A stretch of DNA of 64,000 bases from Fontibacillus puldeungensis (GTDB taxonomy: Bacteria; Bacillota; Bacilli; Paenibacillales; Paenibacillaceae), in contig NZ_JBHTLM010000001.1 in the NCBI RefSeq assembly GCF_042678945.1, forward strand, positions 62,001 to 126,000, in the 5' to 3' direction. Every line of letters starts with the position of its first letter. Position 1 is the first letter of the stretch. The position numbers and the translations under genes are program-made. The notes under the pieces are model-generated. The model was not told the DNA's origin, did no database searches, and saw only the letters and a program-made list of their open reading frames with translations. This document shows positions 9,523-18,067 of this stretch, piece by piece.

Positions 9523-10788
9523 ATGGATATTTTGGTGGTTGGCGGCGGCGGCCGCGAGCATGCGATCTGTTGGAGCCTTGCAAAGAGTCCCACGGCGGAC
9601 ACGATTTACTGTGCGCCGGGGAACGCCGGCATCGGGCAAATTGCAACGCTTGTTCCGATCCAGGTTCATGAATTCGACAAACTGGTGGCGTTCGCTCAGG
9701 ACAAGCAGGTAGGGCTTGTCGTGATCGGTCCTGACGATCCGCTGGCGGAAGGCATTGTGGACGCTTTTGAAGCGGAGAACATTCCCGTATTCGGACCTCG
9801 AAAGAACGCGGCCCATATTGAAGGCAGCAAGACGTTTATGAAGGATTTGCTGAAAAAATATAACATTCCGACAGCGGCTTATGAGAAGTTCGACAACTAT
9901 GATGAGGCCCTGGCCTACCTGCATACTCAACCGATCCCCGTAGTGATCAAGGCCGATGGACTTGCCGCAGGAAAAGGCGTAACTGTGGCTTTCAGCCGTG
10001 AGCAGGCGGAATCCGCACTCAAGGATATTATGGTGAGCAAAGTCTTTGGCGATTCCGGGAGCCAGGTCGTCATTGAGGAATTCATGGAAGGACAGGAAAT
10101 GTCGATTCTCGCTTTCGTGGATGGGGAAGTTGTTCGCCCGATGGCCGCCGCTCAAGACCATAAACAGGTGTACGATGGCGATAAAGGACCCAACACCGGA
10201 GGCATGGGGACGTACTCTCCGCTGCCGCATATCGCGAACAGCATCATTGCGGAAGCGATTGAAACGATCATCAAGCCGACCGCAAAGGCGATGGTGGCCG
10301 AAGGTCGTCCGTTCCGCGGCATTCTATTTGCCGGGCTGATGATTACGCCGGACAACAAGCCGAAGACGATTGAGTTTAATGCTCGGTTCGGTGATCCGGA
10401 GACCCAGGTCGTTTTGCCACGTCTCAAAAGCGATTTGCTCGAAATTTTCTTAGCTGCTGTGAACGGAACTTTGGATCAAGTTGAGATCGAGTGGAGCGAT
10501 GAGGCAGCGGTTTGCGTCGTGCTCGCTTCCGGCGGATACCCGGCTTCCTATCCGAAAGGTTTGACGATTCACGGCTTGGATCAATCCAAGGACCAGCTCA
10601 TCTTCCACGCCGGAACGGCAAGAAATGAAGCCGGCGAATGGGTCACGAACGGCGGACGCGTGCTTGGCGTCGTTGGCATGGGGCCGGATATTGCATCCGC
10701 CCGGGACAAAGCCTACCAAATCGCCGAAGGGGTCACTTTCGAGGGAAAACACTGCCGTACCGATATCGCTGCCAAGGCGTTAGTCTAA
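9523..10788 (+). CDS. purD: Phosphoribosylamine-glycine ligase (GAR synthetase)
   Basis: PurD ligates glycine to phosphoribosylamine with ATP. The 421-residue ATP-grasp protein starts MDILVVGGGGREHAI. It shows KADGLAAGKGVTVA (ATP-grasp lysines) and EFNARFGDPETQ (metal ligands). The ATG at 9523 follows ATGAGGAGGAGACGT and gives the expected family N terminus. An in-frame ATG at 9457 would translate through the preceding hairpin and is rejected. It is the last gene of the operon. Confidence 0.96.
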   Translation: MDILVVGGGGREHAICWSLAKSPTADTIYCAPGNAGIGQIATLVPIQVHEFDKLVAFAQDKQVGLVVIGPDDPLAEGIVDAFEAENIPVFGPRKNAAHIEGSKTFMKDLLKKYNIPTAAYEKFDNYDEALAYLHTQPIPVVIKADGLAAGKGVTVAFSREQAESALKDIMVSKVFGDSGSQVVIEEFMEGQEMSILAFVDGEVVRPMAAAQDHKQVYDGDKGPNTGGMGTYSPLPHIANSIIAEAIETIIKPTAKAMVAEGRPFRGILFAGLMITPDNKPKTIEFNARFGDPETQVVLPRLKSDLLEIFLAAVNGTLDQVEIEWSDEAAVCVVLASGGYPASYPKGLTIHGLDQSKDQLIFHAGTARNEAGEWVTNGGRVLGVVGMGPDIASARDKAYQIAEGVTFEGKHCRTDIAAKALV

Positions 10789-10906
10789 CTCGTTCTTTCC
10801 ACGAGCATACGGTTACCCTCCAAGGATAATTCAAGCCAGCATGGCGCATATTAAGAGGTAATGGGATGTCATTCCTAATTATCCGGTTACGGGAGGCGCC
10901 ATCAAT

Positions 10907-11128
10907 ATGAGTGAGAAGATTAAACGAATGCTGCCGGTATCGCGTGAAAAGGTGGAGGTCGACGGTGTATTCCGGGACGAACTAGGCCGGGAGGAGCTTT
11001 TGCGAAAAGGCGAAGAATTCCCTTCTGATCCGGTATACGGTACGATGGAATGGGAACTAACCGAGCTCGCTCAAGTGAACAATTCCAAGGGCGAAACCGA
11101 TGCACGTTTGATTCCTAAAAAAGATTAA
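10907..11128 (+). CDS. Small protein of unknown function (73 aa)
   Basis: A short open frame with an ATG preceded by GGGAGGCGCC. The product MSEKIKRMLPVSREKVEVDG... is charged, has no membrane segment or cysteines, and contains a KGEEFPSDP stretch. The KGEEFP run distantly recalls the small YjzC-type proteins, but I cannot confirm that. It stands alone between purD and a terminator-like hairpin. Good ribosome site and codon use suggest it is real. Confidence 0.65.
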   Translation: MSEKIKRMLPVSREKVEVDGVFRDELGREELLRKGEEFPSDPVYGTMEWELTELAQVNNSKGETDARLIPKKD

Positions 11129-11133
11129 CTCAT

Positions 11134-11181
11134 GCGCCCCTCTTTGCACCGGCCTTTAGTTGGTGTGACATAAAGGGGCGC
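11134..11181 (+). terminator. Hairpin after the small gene
   Basis: GCGCCCCT (11134-11141) pairs with AGGGGCGC (11174-11181) around a 32-base loop. The following sequence is only weakly T-rich, so termination strength is uncertain. Confidence 0.5.
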
Positions 11182-11247
11182 TTCGCTATATTTGACATCA
11201 TGTTCTTTTTATCACAAAATGAAGCGTGCAAGGTGGAGGCAGTAATC

Positions 11248-11276
11248 TTGACAAAATAGCGCATACCGCTTGTATT
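11248..11276 (+). promoter_or_regulatory. Predicted sigma-A promoter for ilvA
   Basis: TTGACA (11248-11253), a 17-base spacer and TGTATT (11271-11276), with the ilvA ATG 61 bases further on. The -35 is a perfect consensus and the -10 is weak. Confidence 0.5.
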
Positions 11277-11337
11277 CCAGGCGGCTTCAGGTGTAATTTA
11301 ATTAGAAAAAGCGATGGAATGAAGTGAGGAGAAACCA

Positions 11338-12600
11338 ATGAATCAGGCTGAACGACAAACGGTAGGTATGGAAGATATCGTCAAAGCGCATCATGTGCTC
11401 AAAGAGGTTGTAGTAAGAACCCCGCTACAGAGGGATACGACATTATCCTTGCGATACGATTGTAACGTGTATTTAAAGCGGGAGGACCTGCAGGTCGTCC
11501 GTTCGTTTAAAATTCGCGGGGCGTACAACAAAATACGCAGCCTTCAGCCCGAGGACCTGGAGAAGGGGATCGTTTGCGCCAGCGCTGGAAACCATGCCCA
11601 AGGCGTGGCGTTTTCGTGCAACGCTTTAGGCATTCAAGGCAAAATATACATGCCTAGCACGACGCCAAATCAGAAGGTAAAGCAGGTGAAGCGCTTTGGC
11701 GGTACACATGTCGAGGTTGTCCTGATCGGGGATACGTATGACGATGCCTATGCAGAAGCGATGAAAGCCTGCCGCGAAGGAGGAATGACCTTCATTCACC
11801 CGTTTGACGATGCTAAAATCGTAGCAGGAAATGGAACGATCGGGATGGAGATCATGGAGAGCCTCAGCGTTCCGGCTGACTATGTATTTGTAACGATTGG
11901 TGGCGGGGGACTCGTATCAGGCGTAGGCACGTATTTAAAAACCGTCAGCCCGCAGACGAAAATTATCGGGGTTGAGCCGTCCGGCGCGGCTTCGATGACC
12001 GAAGCCTTAAAGGAAAATCAGGTAGTAACCCTGGGTACGATCGATAAATTCGTTGATGGCGCCGCCGTAAAGAGAGTCGGCGAGCTCAATTTTGACATTT
12101 GCACCGAAATTCTCGACGATATCGTCAAGGTGCCGGAGGGCAAGGCGTGTACGACGATCCTAGAAATGTACAACGACAGCGCCATTGTTGTAGAACCAGC
12201 GGGGGTGCTGCCGGTCTCAGCTTTGAACATGTATCAAGAGCAGATTCGCGGCAAGAACGTCGTATGCATCATCAGCGGTGGCAACAACGACATTGACCGG
12301 ATGCAGGAAATGAAGGAGCGTTCTTTGATCTATGAAGGGCTGAAGCATTATTTCCTCATCAACTTCCCACAGCGCGCCGGAGCACTCCGCGAATTCTTAG
12401 AAGAGGTACTCGGCCCGAATGACGATATTACCCGGTTTGAATATACGAAGAAGCATAACAAAGAAAATGGCCCAGCCCTCGTCGGTATCGAGCTTAGCGA
12501 CCGTTCTGATTATGAAGCGCTGATTGGCCGCATGGATTCCAAAGGCATCGCCTACACGGAGCTGAACCGCGACCTGAATTTGTTTAATTTGCTCATATAA
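11338..12600 (+). CDS. ilvA: Threonine ammonia-lyase, biosynthetic
   Basis: IlvA deaminates threonine to 2-oxobutanoate, the first step of isoleucine synthesis, using PLP. The 420-residue protein has the PLP lysine in RSFKIRGAYNK (Lys58) and the phosphate-binding GGGGLVSGV near residue 190. A C-terminal ACT-like regulatory domain spans about 330-420 (KHYFLINFPQRAGALREFL...). Length matches the Bacillus enzyme. The gene is flanked by its own promoter and a strong terminator, so it is probably monocistronic. Confidence 0.95.
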   Translation: MNQAERQTVGMEDIVKAHHVLKEVVVRTPLQRDTTLSLRYDCNVYLKREDLQVVRSFKIRGAYNKIRSLQPEDLEKGIVCASAGNHAQGVAFSCNALGIQGKIYMPSTTPNQKVKQVKRFGGTHVEVVLIGDTYDDAYAEAMKACREGGMTFIHPFDDAKIVAGNGTIGMEIMESLSVPADYVFVTIGGGGLVSGVGTYLKTVSPQTKIIGVEPSGAASMTEALKENQVVTLGTIDKFVDGAAVKRVGELNFDICTEILDDIVKVPEGKACTTILEMYNDSAIVVEPAGVLPVSALNMYQEQIRGKNVVCIISGGNNDIDRMQEMKERSLIYEGLKHYFLINFPQRAGALREFLEEVLGPNDDITRFEYTKKHNKENGPALVGIELSDRSDYEALIGRMDSKGIAYTELNRDLNLFNLLI

Positions 12601-12618
12601 TAAGCTATGACTAAAAAG

Positions 12619-12648
12619 CCTTCTCCAATTTATTGGGGAGGTTTTTTT
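12619..12648 (+). terminator. Intrinsic terminator of ilvA
   Basis: CCTTCTCCAAT pairs with ATTGGGGAGG, followed by seven T residues, 19 bases after the ilvA stop. Confidence 0.85.
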
Positions 12649-12669
12649 GCGTTTAAGCACCTCGATCAT

Positions 12670-12868
12670 AATAGGGGTAAAAAATGGTCTTATTCTTCGC
12701 CGTTTTGGATTTCTCGCGTAAATAAGGGAATATTTTGTACCTATTTTCGAATGAATGGAGGAAAAAGGCTATTTTACTGGGATGTTTGGTGAAATAAGGC
12801 CAAAATGTTCCCCTATTTTTTGAGAAAGAGGCTGTTTCGCCGAAATAGGGCCATAATTTTCCCTTATT
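12670..12868. repeat. Composite repeat, copy A: four 25-bp palindromes
   Basis: Four imperfect 25-bp palindromes of the form AATARGG-n11-CCYTATT occupy 12670-12694, 12721-12745, 12793-12817 and 12844-12868. Their start-to-start distances are 51, 72 and 51 bases. Copy B at 16640-16838 has the same four units at exactly the same spacing, and the spacers are recognisably related. It lies between the ilvA terminator and the ABC operon promoter. The palindromes could form a cruciform or a multi-hairpin transcript. Confidence 0.9.
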
Positions 12869-12943
12869 CCACCGATTGGCTCCCCTCCCCAATATTCATC
12901 ACCTGCAATTGCCTACAACTCTAAATATTTTATCAAAATCAGC

Positions 12944-12986
12944 TTTACAACACTATTTAACTAGTGTACTATTTAACTATGACACT
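12944..12986 (+). promoter_or_regulatory. Promoter with overlapping YtrA-type operator
   Basis: TTTACA (12944-12949), 17 bases, TACTAT (12967-12972). The inverted repeat AGTGT-N14-ACACT (12963-12986) covers the -10. B. subtilis YtrA is reported to bind AGTGTA-N13-TACACT, which is nearly the same. The repeat ACTATTTAACTA also occurs twice in tandem (12952 and 12968). The operon encodes a YtrA-like repressor, so autoregulation is likely. Confidence 0.7.
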
Positions 12987-13019
12987 GGTACATTGAGAAA
13001 AGTTAGAGGAGTGAGTGGA

Positions 13020-13979
13020 GTGGATCAGAAGTTGATGAAGGAGCAGGAAGCTCCTGTCGTTTTGTCCGTAAAGCAAGTGACGAAAACGATCGGCAAGAAG
13101 AACATTGTCGAGAAGCTGTCTTTTGACATTCGGCGTGGAGAGATCGTTGGTCTCCTTGGACCGAATGGTGCGGGGAAAACGACAACCATCCGCATGATTG
13201 TTGGGTTAATTAAAATGAGTGAAGGCGATGTACTCCTGAAGGGACAAAGCATTCGGCACAATTTTACCAAGGCAATTTCCCATATCGGGGGCATTATTGA
13301 AAACCCTGAGTTTTATCCGTATATGACCGGCTATGATAACCTGAAGCAATATCAGCGAATGACCCCAGGGATCACTGAAGAACGGATTCGTGAAGTTACG
13401 AAGCTGGTGGGACTTGAAGGGGCTATGAAGAAACGGGTGAAGGCTTATTCGCTCGGCATGCGTCAGCGGCTCGGCATCGCTCAAGCTTTGCTCCATGATC
13501 CTTCGGTGCTGATTCTGGATGAACCCACGAATGGACTAGACCCGGCTGGTATCCGCGAAATGCGCGATTACCTGAAACGTATTGCCAGCGAGGAAGGCAT
13601 TGCCGTTCTCGTTTCAAGCCATCTGCTCGCGGAAATGGAGCAAATGTGCAACCGCGTCGTTGTCATTCAGGAAGGTAAATTCGTGACGGAGAGCACTTTA
13701 GGGGAAACCCACGAAGCGGAGACGGAAAAAGTAAATGTGACGTTCCGTGTCGACGATGCCGAGTTGGTCAAAACCAAGCTAGAACAAATGGAAGATATAC
13801 GTATTCTTGGACTGTCTCCTGAACGTAATGAAGTCATGGTCGCTGTCCGCAACAAAGCAATTCCTCAGATCGTAGCGGCACTCGGCGCTGAAGGCATCGG
13901 TATTTACCGCATTGAAGAAATTAAAGAGTCTCTTGAGGATGAGTTCCTGAAATGGACGGGAGGTAATCAAATTGCGTAG
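13020..13979 (+). CDS. ABC transporter ATP-binding protein (YtrB/BcrA-like)
   Basis: A 319-residue ABC ATPase. Walker A is GPNGAGKTTTI, the signature is YSLGMRQRLG, and Walker B is VLILDEPTNGLDP, followed by a C-terminal extension of about 90 residues typical of BcrA-type multidrug or antibiotic-stress exporters. The GTG at 13020 is chosen because GAGGA lies 9 bases upstream. An earlier in-frame ATG at 12876 would lie upstream of the promoter and is rejected. It is the first gene of a five-gene operon and overlaps the permease gene by 8 bases. Confidence 0.88.
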   Translation: MDQKLMKEQEAPVVLSVKQVTKTIGKKNIVEKLSFDIRRGEIVGLLGPNGAGKTTTIRMIVGLIKMSEGDVLLKGQSIRHNFTKAISHIGGIIENPEFYPYMTGYDNLKQYQRMTPGITEERIREVTKLVGLEGAMKKRVKAYSLGMRQRLGIAQALLHDPSVLILDEPTNGLDPAGIREMRDYLKRIASEEGIAVLVSSHLLAEMEQMCNRVVVIQEGKFVTESTLGETHEAETEKVNVTFRVDDAELVKTKLEQMEDIRILGLSPERNEVMVAVRNKAIPQIVAALGAEGIGIYRIEEIKESLEDEFLKWTGGNQIA

Positions 13980-14733
13980 TTTCATGAATTTAGTCGTTAA
14001 CGAATGGTTGAAAATGTTCAAGAAACGCAGCTTTTTCATTCCATTTGCGGTGATATTCGGCATGATAGTCATCATGCTTGTTGTAGTCAAATATTTCGGA
14101 TCATCGGATGAAACCATCTCTGGCCTTGCGCTCGCAACCTCGGTGGTTTCAGATAACGGGATGGGCAGGATACTGCTTTACCTCATTATCATCGCAACCG
14201 CTGGAACGGTAGCCAAAGAGCATAGTCTAGGAACAATCAAGCTTTTGTTGATTCGGGCGCAAAGCCGCAGCAAAATTTTGGCTTCCAAATACGTGATGGT
14301 ACTGCTATATACCTTGCTTATCTATGCATTTGCGATTGTTATATCTTTAATTTCCGGAGGACTTATGTTTGGTCTTCAAGATCCCAATACGAGCTGGAGC
14401 GATTTGTTTCAAGACTTACTGTATAGAGTGATCTATTCAATCATCTATGTGACCATTACCTTTATGGTCGGAATTCTTACCCGTTCGAGCGGAGCAACGA
14501 TTGGTGTAGGCATGCTTTTGACCATGCTTGAAAGTCTTATTGTAGCATTACTGTCCAAATATCAATTTACCAAGTACTTGATTTTTGCCAATACAAACCT
14601 GTCTGTGTACAAGGATGGACATCCGCCTGTCGCTGGGATGACGATGACTTTTTCTTTAGTGGTGATCGCGGTTTACATGATCTTGTTTCTTAGTGCCAGC
14701 TTTGTTACTTTTAATAAACGTGATGTCGCTTAA
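13972..14733 (+). CDS. ABC transporter permease (ABC-2 type)
   Basis: A 253-residue membrane protein starting MRSFMNLVVNEWLKMFKKRSFF, a cytoplasmic start followed by about six hydrophobic segments, as in ABC-2-type permeases paired with BcrA-like ATPases. It starts at TTG 13972 within the ATPase 3' end, behind GGGAGG. It probably forms an exporter with the preceding ATPase. Substrate unknown; cell-wall-active antibiotic stress is the inference from the YtrA context. Confidence 0.8.
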   Translation: MRSFMNLVVNEWLKMFKKRSFFIPFAVIFGMIVIMLVVVKYFGSSDETISGLALATSVVSDNGMGRILLYLIIIATAGTVAKEHSLGTIKLLLIRAQSRSKILASKYVMVLLYTLLIYAFAIVISLISGGLMFGLQDPNTSWSDLFQDLLYRVIYSIIYVTITFMVGILTRSSGATIGVGMLLTMLESLIVALLSKYQFTKYLIFANTNLSVYKDGHPPVAGMTMTFSLVVIAVYMILFLSASFVTFNKRDVA

Positions 14734-14786
14734 ATGAATATGAGGATCTTACCTGAGGCATTGTGGCGGAAAGGAGCAACCCGATC

Positions 14787-15161
14787 GTGACCATCGAATT
14801 CGACAATAATCTGCCGATCTATTTACAGATCATGAATTATTTAAAGAGAGAGATTGTGACCGGCAGATTGAAGGCTGGGGACAAGATCCCTTCTGTACGT
14901 GAATTGGCTGCTGAGCTGCAGATTAACCCGAACACTGTTCAACGGACCTTTCAAGAATTGGAGCGTGAAGCCGTCGTGGAGACGAAGCGCGGACTGGGAA
15001 GATATGTGACGAGTGAGGAATCGAAAATTATGACGATCAAAAAAGAGATGGCCGGAGATTTGTTAGACCGCTTTATCGGCGGAATGCAGGAGCTAGGCTT
15101 TTCCAATGAGGATATCGCGGATATTGTCGCCGAAGCCGTTAAGAAGGATAACCGCCGGTAG
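14787..15161 (+). CDS. GntR-family repressor, YtrA subfamily
   Basis: A 124-residue protein with an N-terminal winged helix (LPIYLQIMNYLKREIVTG, then PSVRELAAELQINPNTVQR) and only a short C-terminal dimerisation tail, the hallmark of the YtrA subfamily. GTG 14787 with AAAGGAGC ten bases upstream is preferred over GTG 14763, which precedes that ribosome site. It lies in the middle of the transporter operon and is the probable ligand of the AGTGT-N14-ACACT operator at the operon promoter. Confidence 0.85.
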   Translation: MTIEFDNNLPIYLQIMNYLKREIVTGRLKAGDKIPSVRELAAELQINPNTVQRTFQELEREAVVETKRGLGRYVTSEESKIMTIKKEMAGDLLDRFIGGMQELGFSNEDIADIVAEAVKKDNRR

Positions 15162-15179
15162 AGAGGGGATGGCAGATAT

Positions 15180-15881
15180 ATGGATAGCTTGCTGGAAATC
15201 AAGGGAGTATCGAAAACGTACGGGAGCAAACATGCGCTGCGCGGTGTCTCTCTGAATATACCTAAGGGAAAAATCGTCGGACTGCTTGGCACGAACGGAA
15301 GCGGAAAAAGTACATTAATGAAAGTTACTGCCGGATTGCTCCCCGTATCGAACGGCCAAGTTAGCATTGACGGCATTCCCGTGGGACTCGCGACCAAATC
15401 GATCGTTTCCTTCATGCCAGATAAGCCGCTCACGGAATCGTGGATGAAGGTTCGCGACGCGGTCGGGTTTTACCGCGATTTTTATCAGGATTTTGACGAG
15501 GAGAAGGCTCGCCAAATGCTTGATTTTATGAACTTGAATGAGAAGGATCGGGTCAGCACCTTATCGAAAGGGATGAATGAGCGGCTGCAATTGACGCTGG
15601 CGATGTCGCGCAATGCCAAGCTTTATTTGCTCGATGAACCAATTGGCGGCGTTGACCCGGTTGCCCGGACGAAAATTTTGGATGCGATCGTGGAGTTTTA
15701 CAGTGAGGAGAGCAGCTTGATCATCTCGACGCATCTGGTCCGTGATATTGAGCGAATTTTCGATGAGGTCGTATTTATTCGAGACGGTGAAATTGTCATG
15801 CATGAGGAAGTCGAGGACTTGCGAATCAAGCACGGGAAAAGTGTGGATGACCTGTTTAGAGAGGTGTTTGCCGAATGCTAA
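15180..15881 (+). CDS. ABC transporter ATP-binding protein, second ATPase of the YtrA-like operon
   Basis: A 233-residue ABC ATPase with Walker A GTNGSGKST, a signature LSKGMNERLQ with a slightly unusual LSKG, and Walker B LYLLDEPIGGVDP. It is shorter than the first ATPase and resembles the YtrB/YtrE-like ATPases that follow GntR repressors. It overlaps the following membrane protein by 7 bases, so the two probably form a second transporter. Confidence 0.87.
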   Translation: MDSLLEIKGVSKTYGSKHALRGVSLNIPKGKIVGLLGTNGSGKSTLMKVTAGLLPVSNGQVSIDGIPVGLATKSIVSFMPDKPLTESWMKVRDAVGFYRDFYQDFDEEKARQMLDFMNLNEKDRVSTLSKGMNERLQLTLAMSRNAKLYLLDEPIGGVDPVARTKILDAIVEFYSEESSLIISTHLVRDIERIFDEVVFIRDGEIVMHEEVEDLRIKHGKSVDDLFREVFAEC

Positions 15882-16618
15882 AGCTGCTTAAATACGACAT
15901 TAAACGGAACCTCGATTCATTTTTGAGTATGATGGCCATACTCGTTATCGTGCAGGTGTTGGTATCGGTAATCGGAAAGATGCGGGGCTGGGAGAATGCC
16001 ATAATAATAGGCTTAAGCTTGATATTGTATATAGTAGCTGCAGTGATGATTACCGTAGCGGTCTGCAAGACATTTGCGACCAATTTGAAAGCTTATCACC
16101 GCAGACTGCTGCCGGTTCACCCGATCTGGACGATCTTTTCCACGCTGCTTTTAGGATTTATCGCAATGATTGTATTCTTCACCATTTTAGGGATTCACGC
16201 TTTCTTATATGGTCAATTCATCTCTGACTTTGGCTCATTCTCAAACATGGATTGGAGCGGGTTGATAGAGCCCATTTTTGTAGGTGTTTGGAGCTATGCG
16301 CTAACCCTGTTAATGATTTTTATGGCCATTACGATCGGAGCTAGCGTTACAATCAATGGGAGGGGTGCAGGATGGATTGGCATCATCGCCTTTTTCATTA
16401 TCCAAAACGGGATGAATTACGTGGAGTATCTGCTGTTTGGCGAGAATAAATCCACCATGGTGCAGTTTGAGTTCAGTTCAAACGGATTTAAGGGAAGTAC
16501 GGGGGTTGCTGAGAAGCTCGATTTATTCTCGTGGGGATCGTTTCTCTTTGAATTAGGCTGTGCCGGACTAATGGTTTATCTCATTTCTTATTTGATAAGC
16601 AAAAAGGTAGCGATTTAA
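15875..16618 (+). CDS. Membrane protein, probable permease partner of the second ATPase
   Basis: A 247-residue protein with a basic start (MLKLLKYDIKRNLDSF) and about six hydrophobic helices, the usual form of ABC permeases encoded with YtrA-type regulators. It is translationally coupled to the upstream ATPase. Exact family membership cannot be fixed by eye. It is the last gene of the operon; copy B of the palindrome element starts 22 bases later and may also act as its 3' end structure. Confidence 0.72.
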   Translation: MLKLLKYDIKRNLDSFLSMMAILVIVQVLVSVIGKMRGWENAIIIGLSLILYIVAAVMITVAVCKTFATNLKAYHRRLLPVHPIWTIFSTLLLGFIAMIVFFTILGIHAFLYGQFISDFGSFSNMDWSGLIEPIFVGVWSYALTLLMIFMAITIGASVTINGRGAGWIGIIAFFIIQNGMNYVEYLLFGENKSTMVQFEFSSNGFKGSTGVAEKLDLFSWGSFLFELGCAGLMVYLISYLISKKVAI

Positions 16619-16639
16619 GCTATACCCTGCCCGGAAAGA

Positions 16640-16838
16640 TATAAGGGTAACAATATCCCCTATTTAGGCGAAAAGTGAGCATTTCGCTGGAATAGGGGAT
16701 ATTTATGTACCTATTTTCGGAAATACGAGCCCAAATAGCAATGGATCTGCAGAACGTCAGGGAATAGGTACATAATTTACCCCTATTCTTTAGATGAGAG
16801 CCCATGTTGTTCAAATAAGGCCATAAATGTCGCTTATT
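16640..16838. repeat. Composite repeat, copy B: four 25-bp palindromes
   Basis: Units at 16640-16664, 16691-16715, 16763-16787 and 16814-16838, again spaced 51, 72 and 51 bases, match copy A. It lies in the convergent gap between the ABC operon and the DUF1129 gene. Unit arms vary between AATAAGG and AATAGGG while staying mostly paired, so pairing is kept while bases change. Confidence 0.9.
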
Positions 16839-16864
16839 TGTGTCGGTAGAGCGGTATAAGGAGG

Positions 16865-17566
16865 CTACAGTTTCGGACGACGCCCGAAAAAGAAAATCTG
16901 GCCCGCCAGTCCAATAGCGAAAACAATCAAACATTCCCAAGGAGAAACGATAAGAACCGGCAAGATTCGGCCAAGCAGCATACCTACTGCAACCAGAGCT
17001 ACTGCGCCGACAATATAGATGCTCAGAGCCTTTAAATCGAACTTTTGCTGAGTTCGTGGTGTGTTCGTAGAACTGTCATCTTCTTTTCCGGCAGAATTCA
17101 TAAAACGGGTAACTAATTCAATAAGCACTACCGAAAGGCCCGCAATGATGATCAGGGAGGCGACGCTGATTTCGGAATATGCCTGACCTCCGCCAAACCA
17201 TTTGCTAAAAAATCCGGTCATCATATAAATAAAGAATACCCAGGTCAAGGCCACCCAAGGAATCATCGTATAGAACTTGATCTTCTCCGGAAAAGTCTGC
17301 GGTTTTCTCGCGATGATGTCTTCCTCCAGCTTCTCACAATAGGCTATCGGATCGCTGCCGAATAACTTCGAAGCGGCGACGCCCTTCTCTTGGCTTTTCA
17401 CAATTTTTCGTGCGAGATGAAGCAGTACTTCTTCCTTTTTGCCCTCTGACAACGAGTTTGAATCGGAACGAAAAAAACGGAGCATCTCTCCAAAATATGC
17501 ATTGTTCTCAGGCGACATTTGGCGCGTGCATTTTTCAATCTCTCGGGTTACTTCCTGAACTTGCAT
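16865..17566 (-). CDS. DUF1129-family membrane protein
   Basis: A 233-residue protein with a soluble helical N-terminal half (about 1-95) containing KLFGSDPIAYCEKLEEDI, then four hydrophobic segments in the second half. This layout matches DUF1129 membrane proteins of Firmicutes, whose function is unknown. It is convergent to the ABC operon and appears monocistronic. Confidence 0.7.
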   Translation of the reverse strand: MQVQEVTREIEKCTRQMSPENNAYFGEMLRFFRSDSNSLSEGKKEEVLLHLARKIVKSQEKGVAASKLFGSDPIAYCEKLEEDIIARKPQTFPEKIKFYTMIPWVALTWVFFIYMMTGFFSKWFGGGQAYSEISVASLIIIAGLSVVLIELVTRFMNSAGKEDDSSTNTPRTQQKFDLKALSIYIVGAVALVAVGMLLGRILPVLIVSPWECLIVFAIGLAGQIFFFGRRPKL

Positions 17567-17830
17567 AGCCTTCTCCTCTCAGGTGTTTGGCTCGTCCAAT
17601 TTTCTTCGAGTAGTATACTGCAATTTTTGCCCCCTTCGCAAGGAGCTTGGAAAGGCATGGCTATGATCTCGTCTCAGCTTACTGAGGCCTATTACGACAT
17701 TTATGTGACTTAGGAATAAATAGAGGCTCTATCTTCAAAAACTACAAACCTGTGCACCCTGCGGTCGCCATAAACTGTGGTTTAGCAGAAATGTGCCAGA
17801 AATAGCATAAGTTGCGGGAGGCGAATCCAC

Positions 17831-18055
17831 ATGGGAAAATTTGAGTCAGAACTGACCCGCAGGTATTTGCTGAACAGCAACTCCCGGGGCAGTCTGGAGG
17901 AAGTGGTGTCAAATGAAGTGCGCCAGGAGGAAGAAGGCCCGCTTTGTGGAGATGAGGATTGTACCGAAGATGAGCATTTAGGAAATCATCAGTTTATGAA
18001 GCAATGGGAAGGAAGAAGCAAAACATACGCCTTCTTCCAGCAGTCTTACGAGTAA
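17831..18055 (+). CDS. Small acidic protein of unknown function (74 aa)
   Basis: An ATG behind TGCGGGAGGCG opens a 74-codon frame. The protein is acidic with a Cys-containing middle (CGDEDCTEDEH) and no membrane segment. I do not recognise the family. The strong ribosome site and isolated position make it a plausible real gene. Confidence 0.6.
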   Translation: MGKFESELTRRYLLNSNSRGSLEEVVSNEVRQEEEGPLCGDEDCTEDEHLGNHQFMKQWEGRSKTYAFFQQSYE

Positions 18056-18067
18056 AAGGTGGGTCCA

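Noticed and set aside
12670..12868. Palindrome element as a CRISPR-like array
   Set aside because: Units are imperfect palindromes at unequal spacing (51, 72, 51), and the spacers are shared between the two copies, unlike CRISPR spacers.
12653..12892. Minus-strand 79-codon frame within palindrome element A
   Set aside because: No ribosome site, and the repeat peptides arise from the DNA palindromes. Kept as a repeat, with the shared frame noted as a finding.
12876..13019. N-terminal extension of the first ABC ATPase to ATG 12876
   Set aside because: It would start upstream of the predicted promoter and operator. GTG 13020 has a proper ribosome site.
16620..16940. Minus-strand 106-codon frame over palindrome element B
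   Set aside because: Same reason as copy A; it also overlaps the 3' end of the DUF1129 gene.
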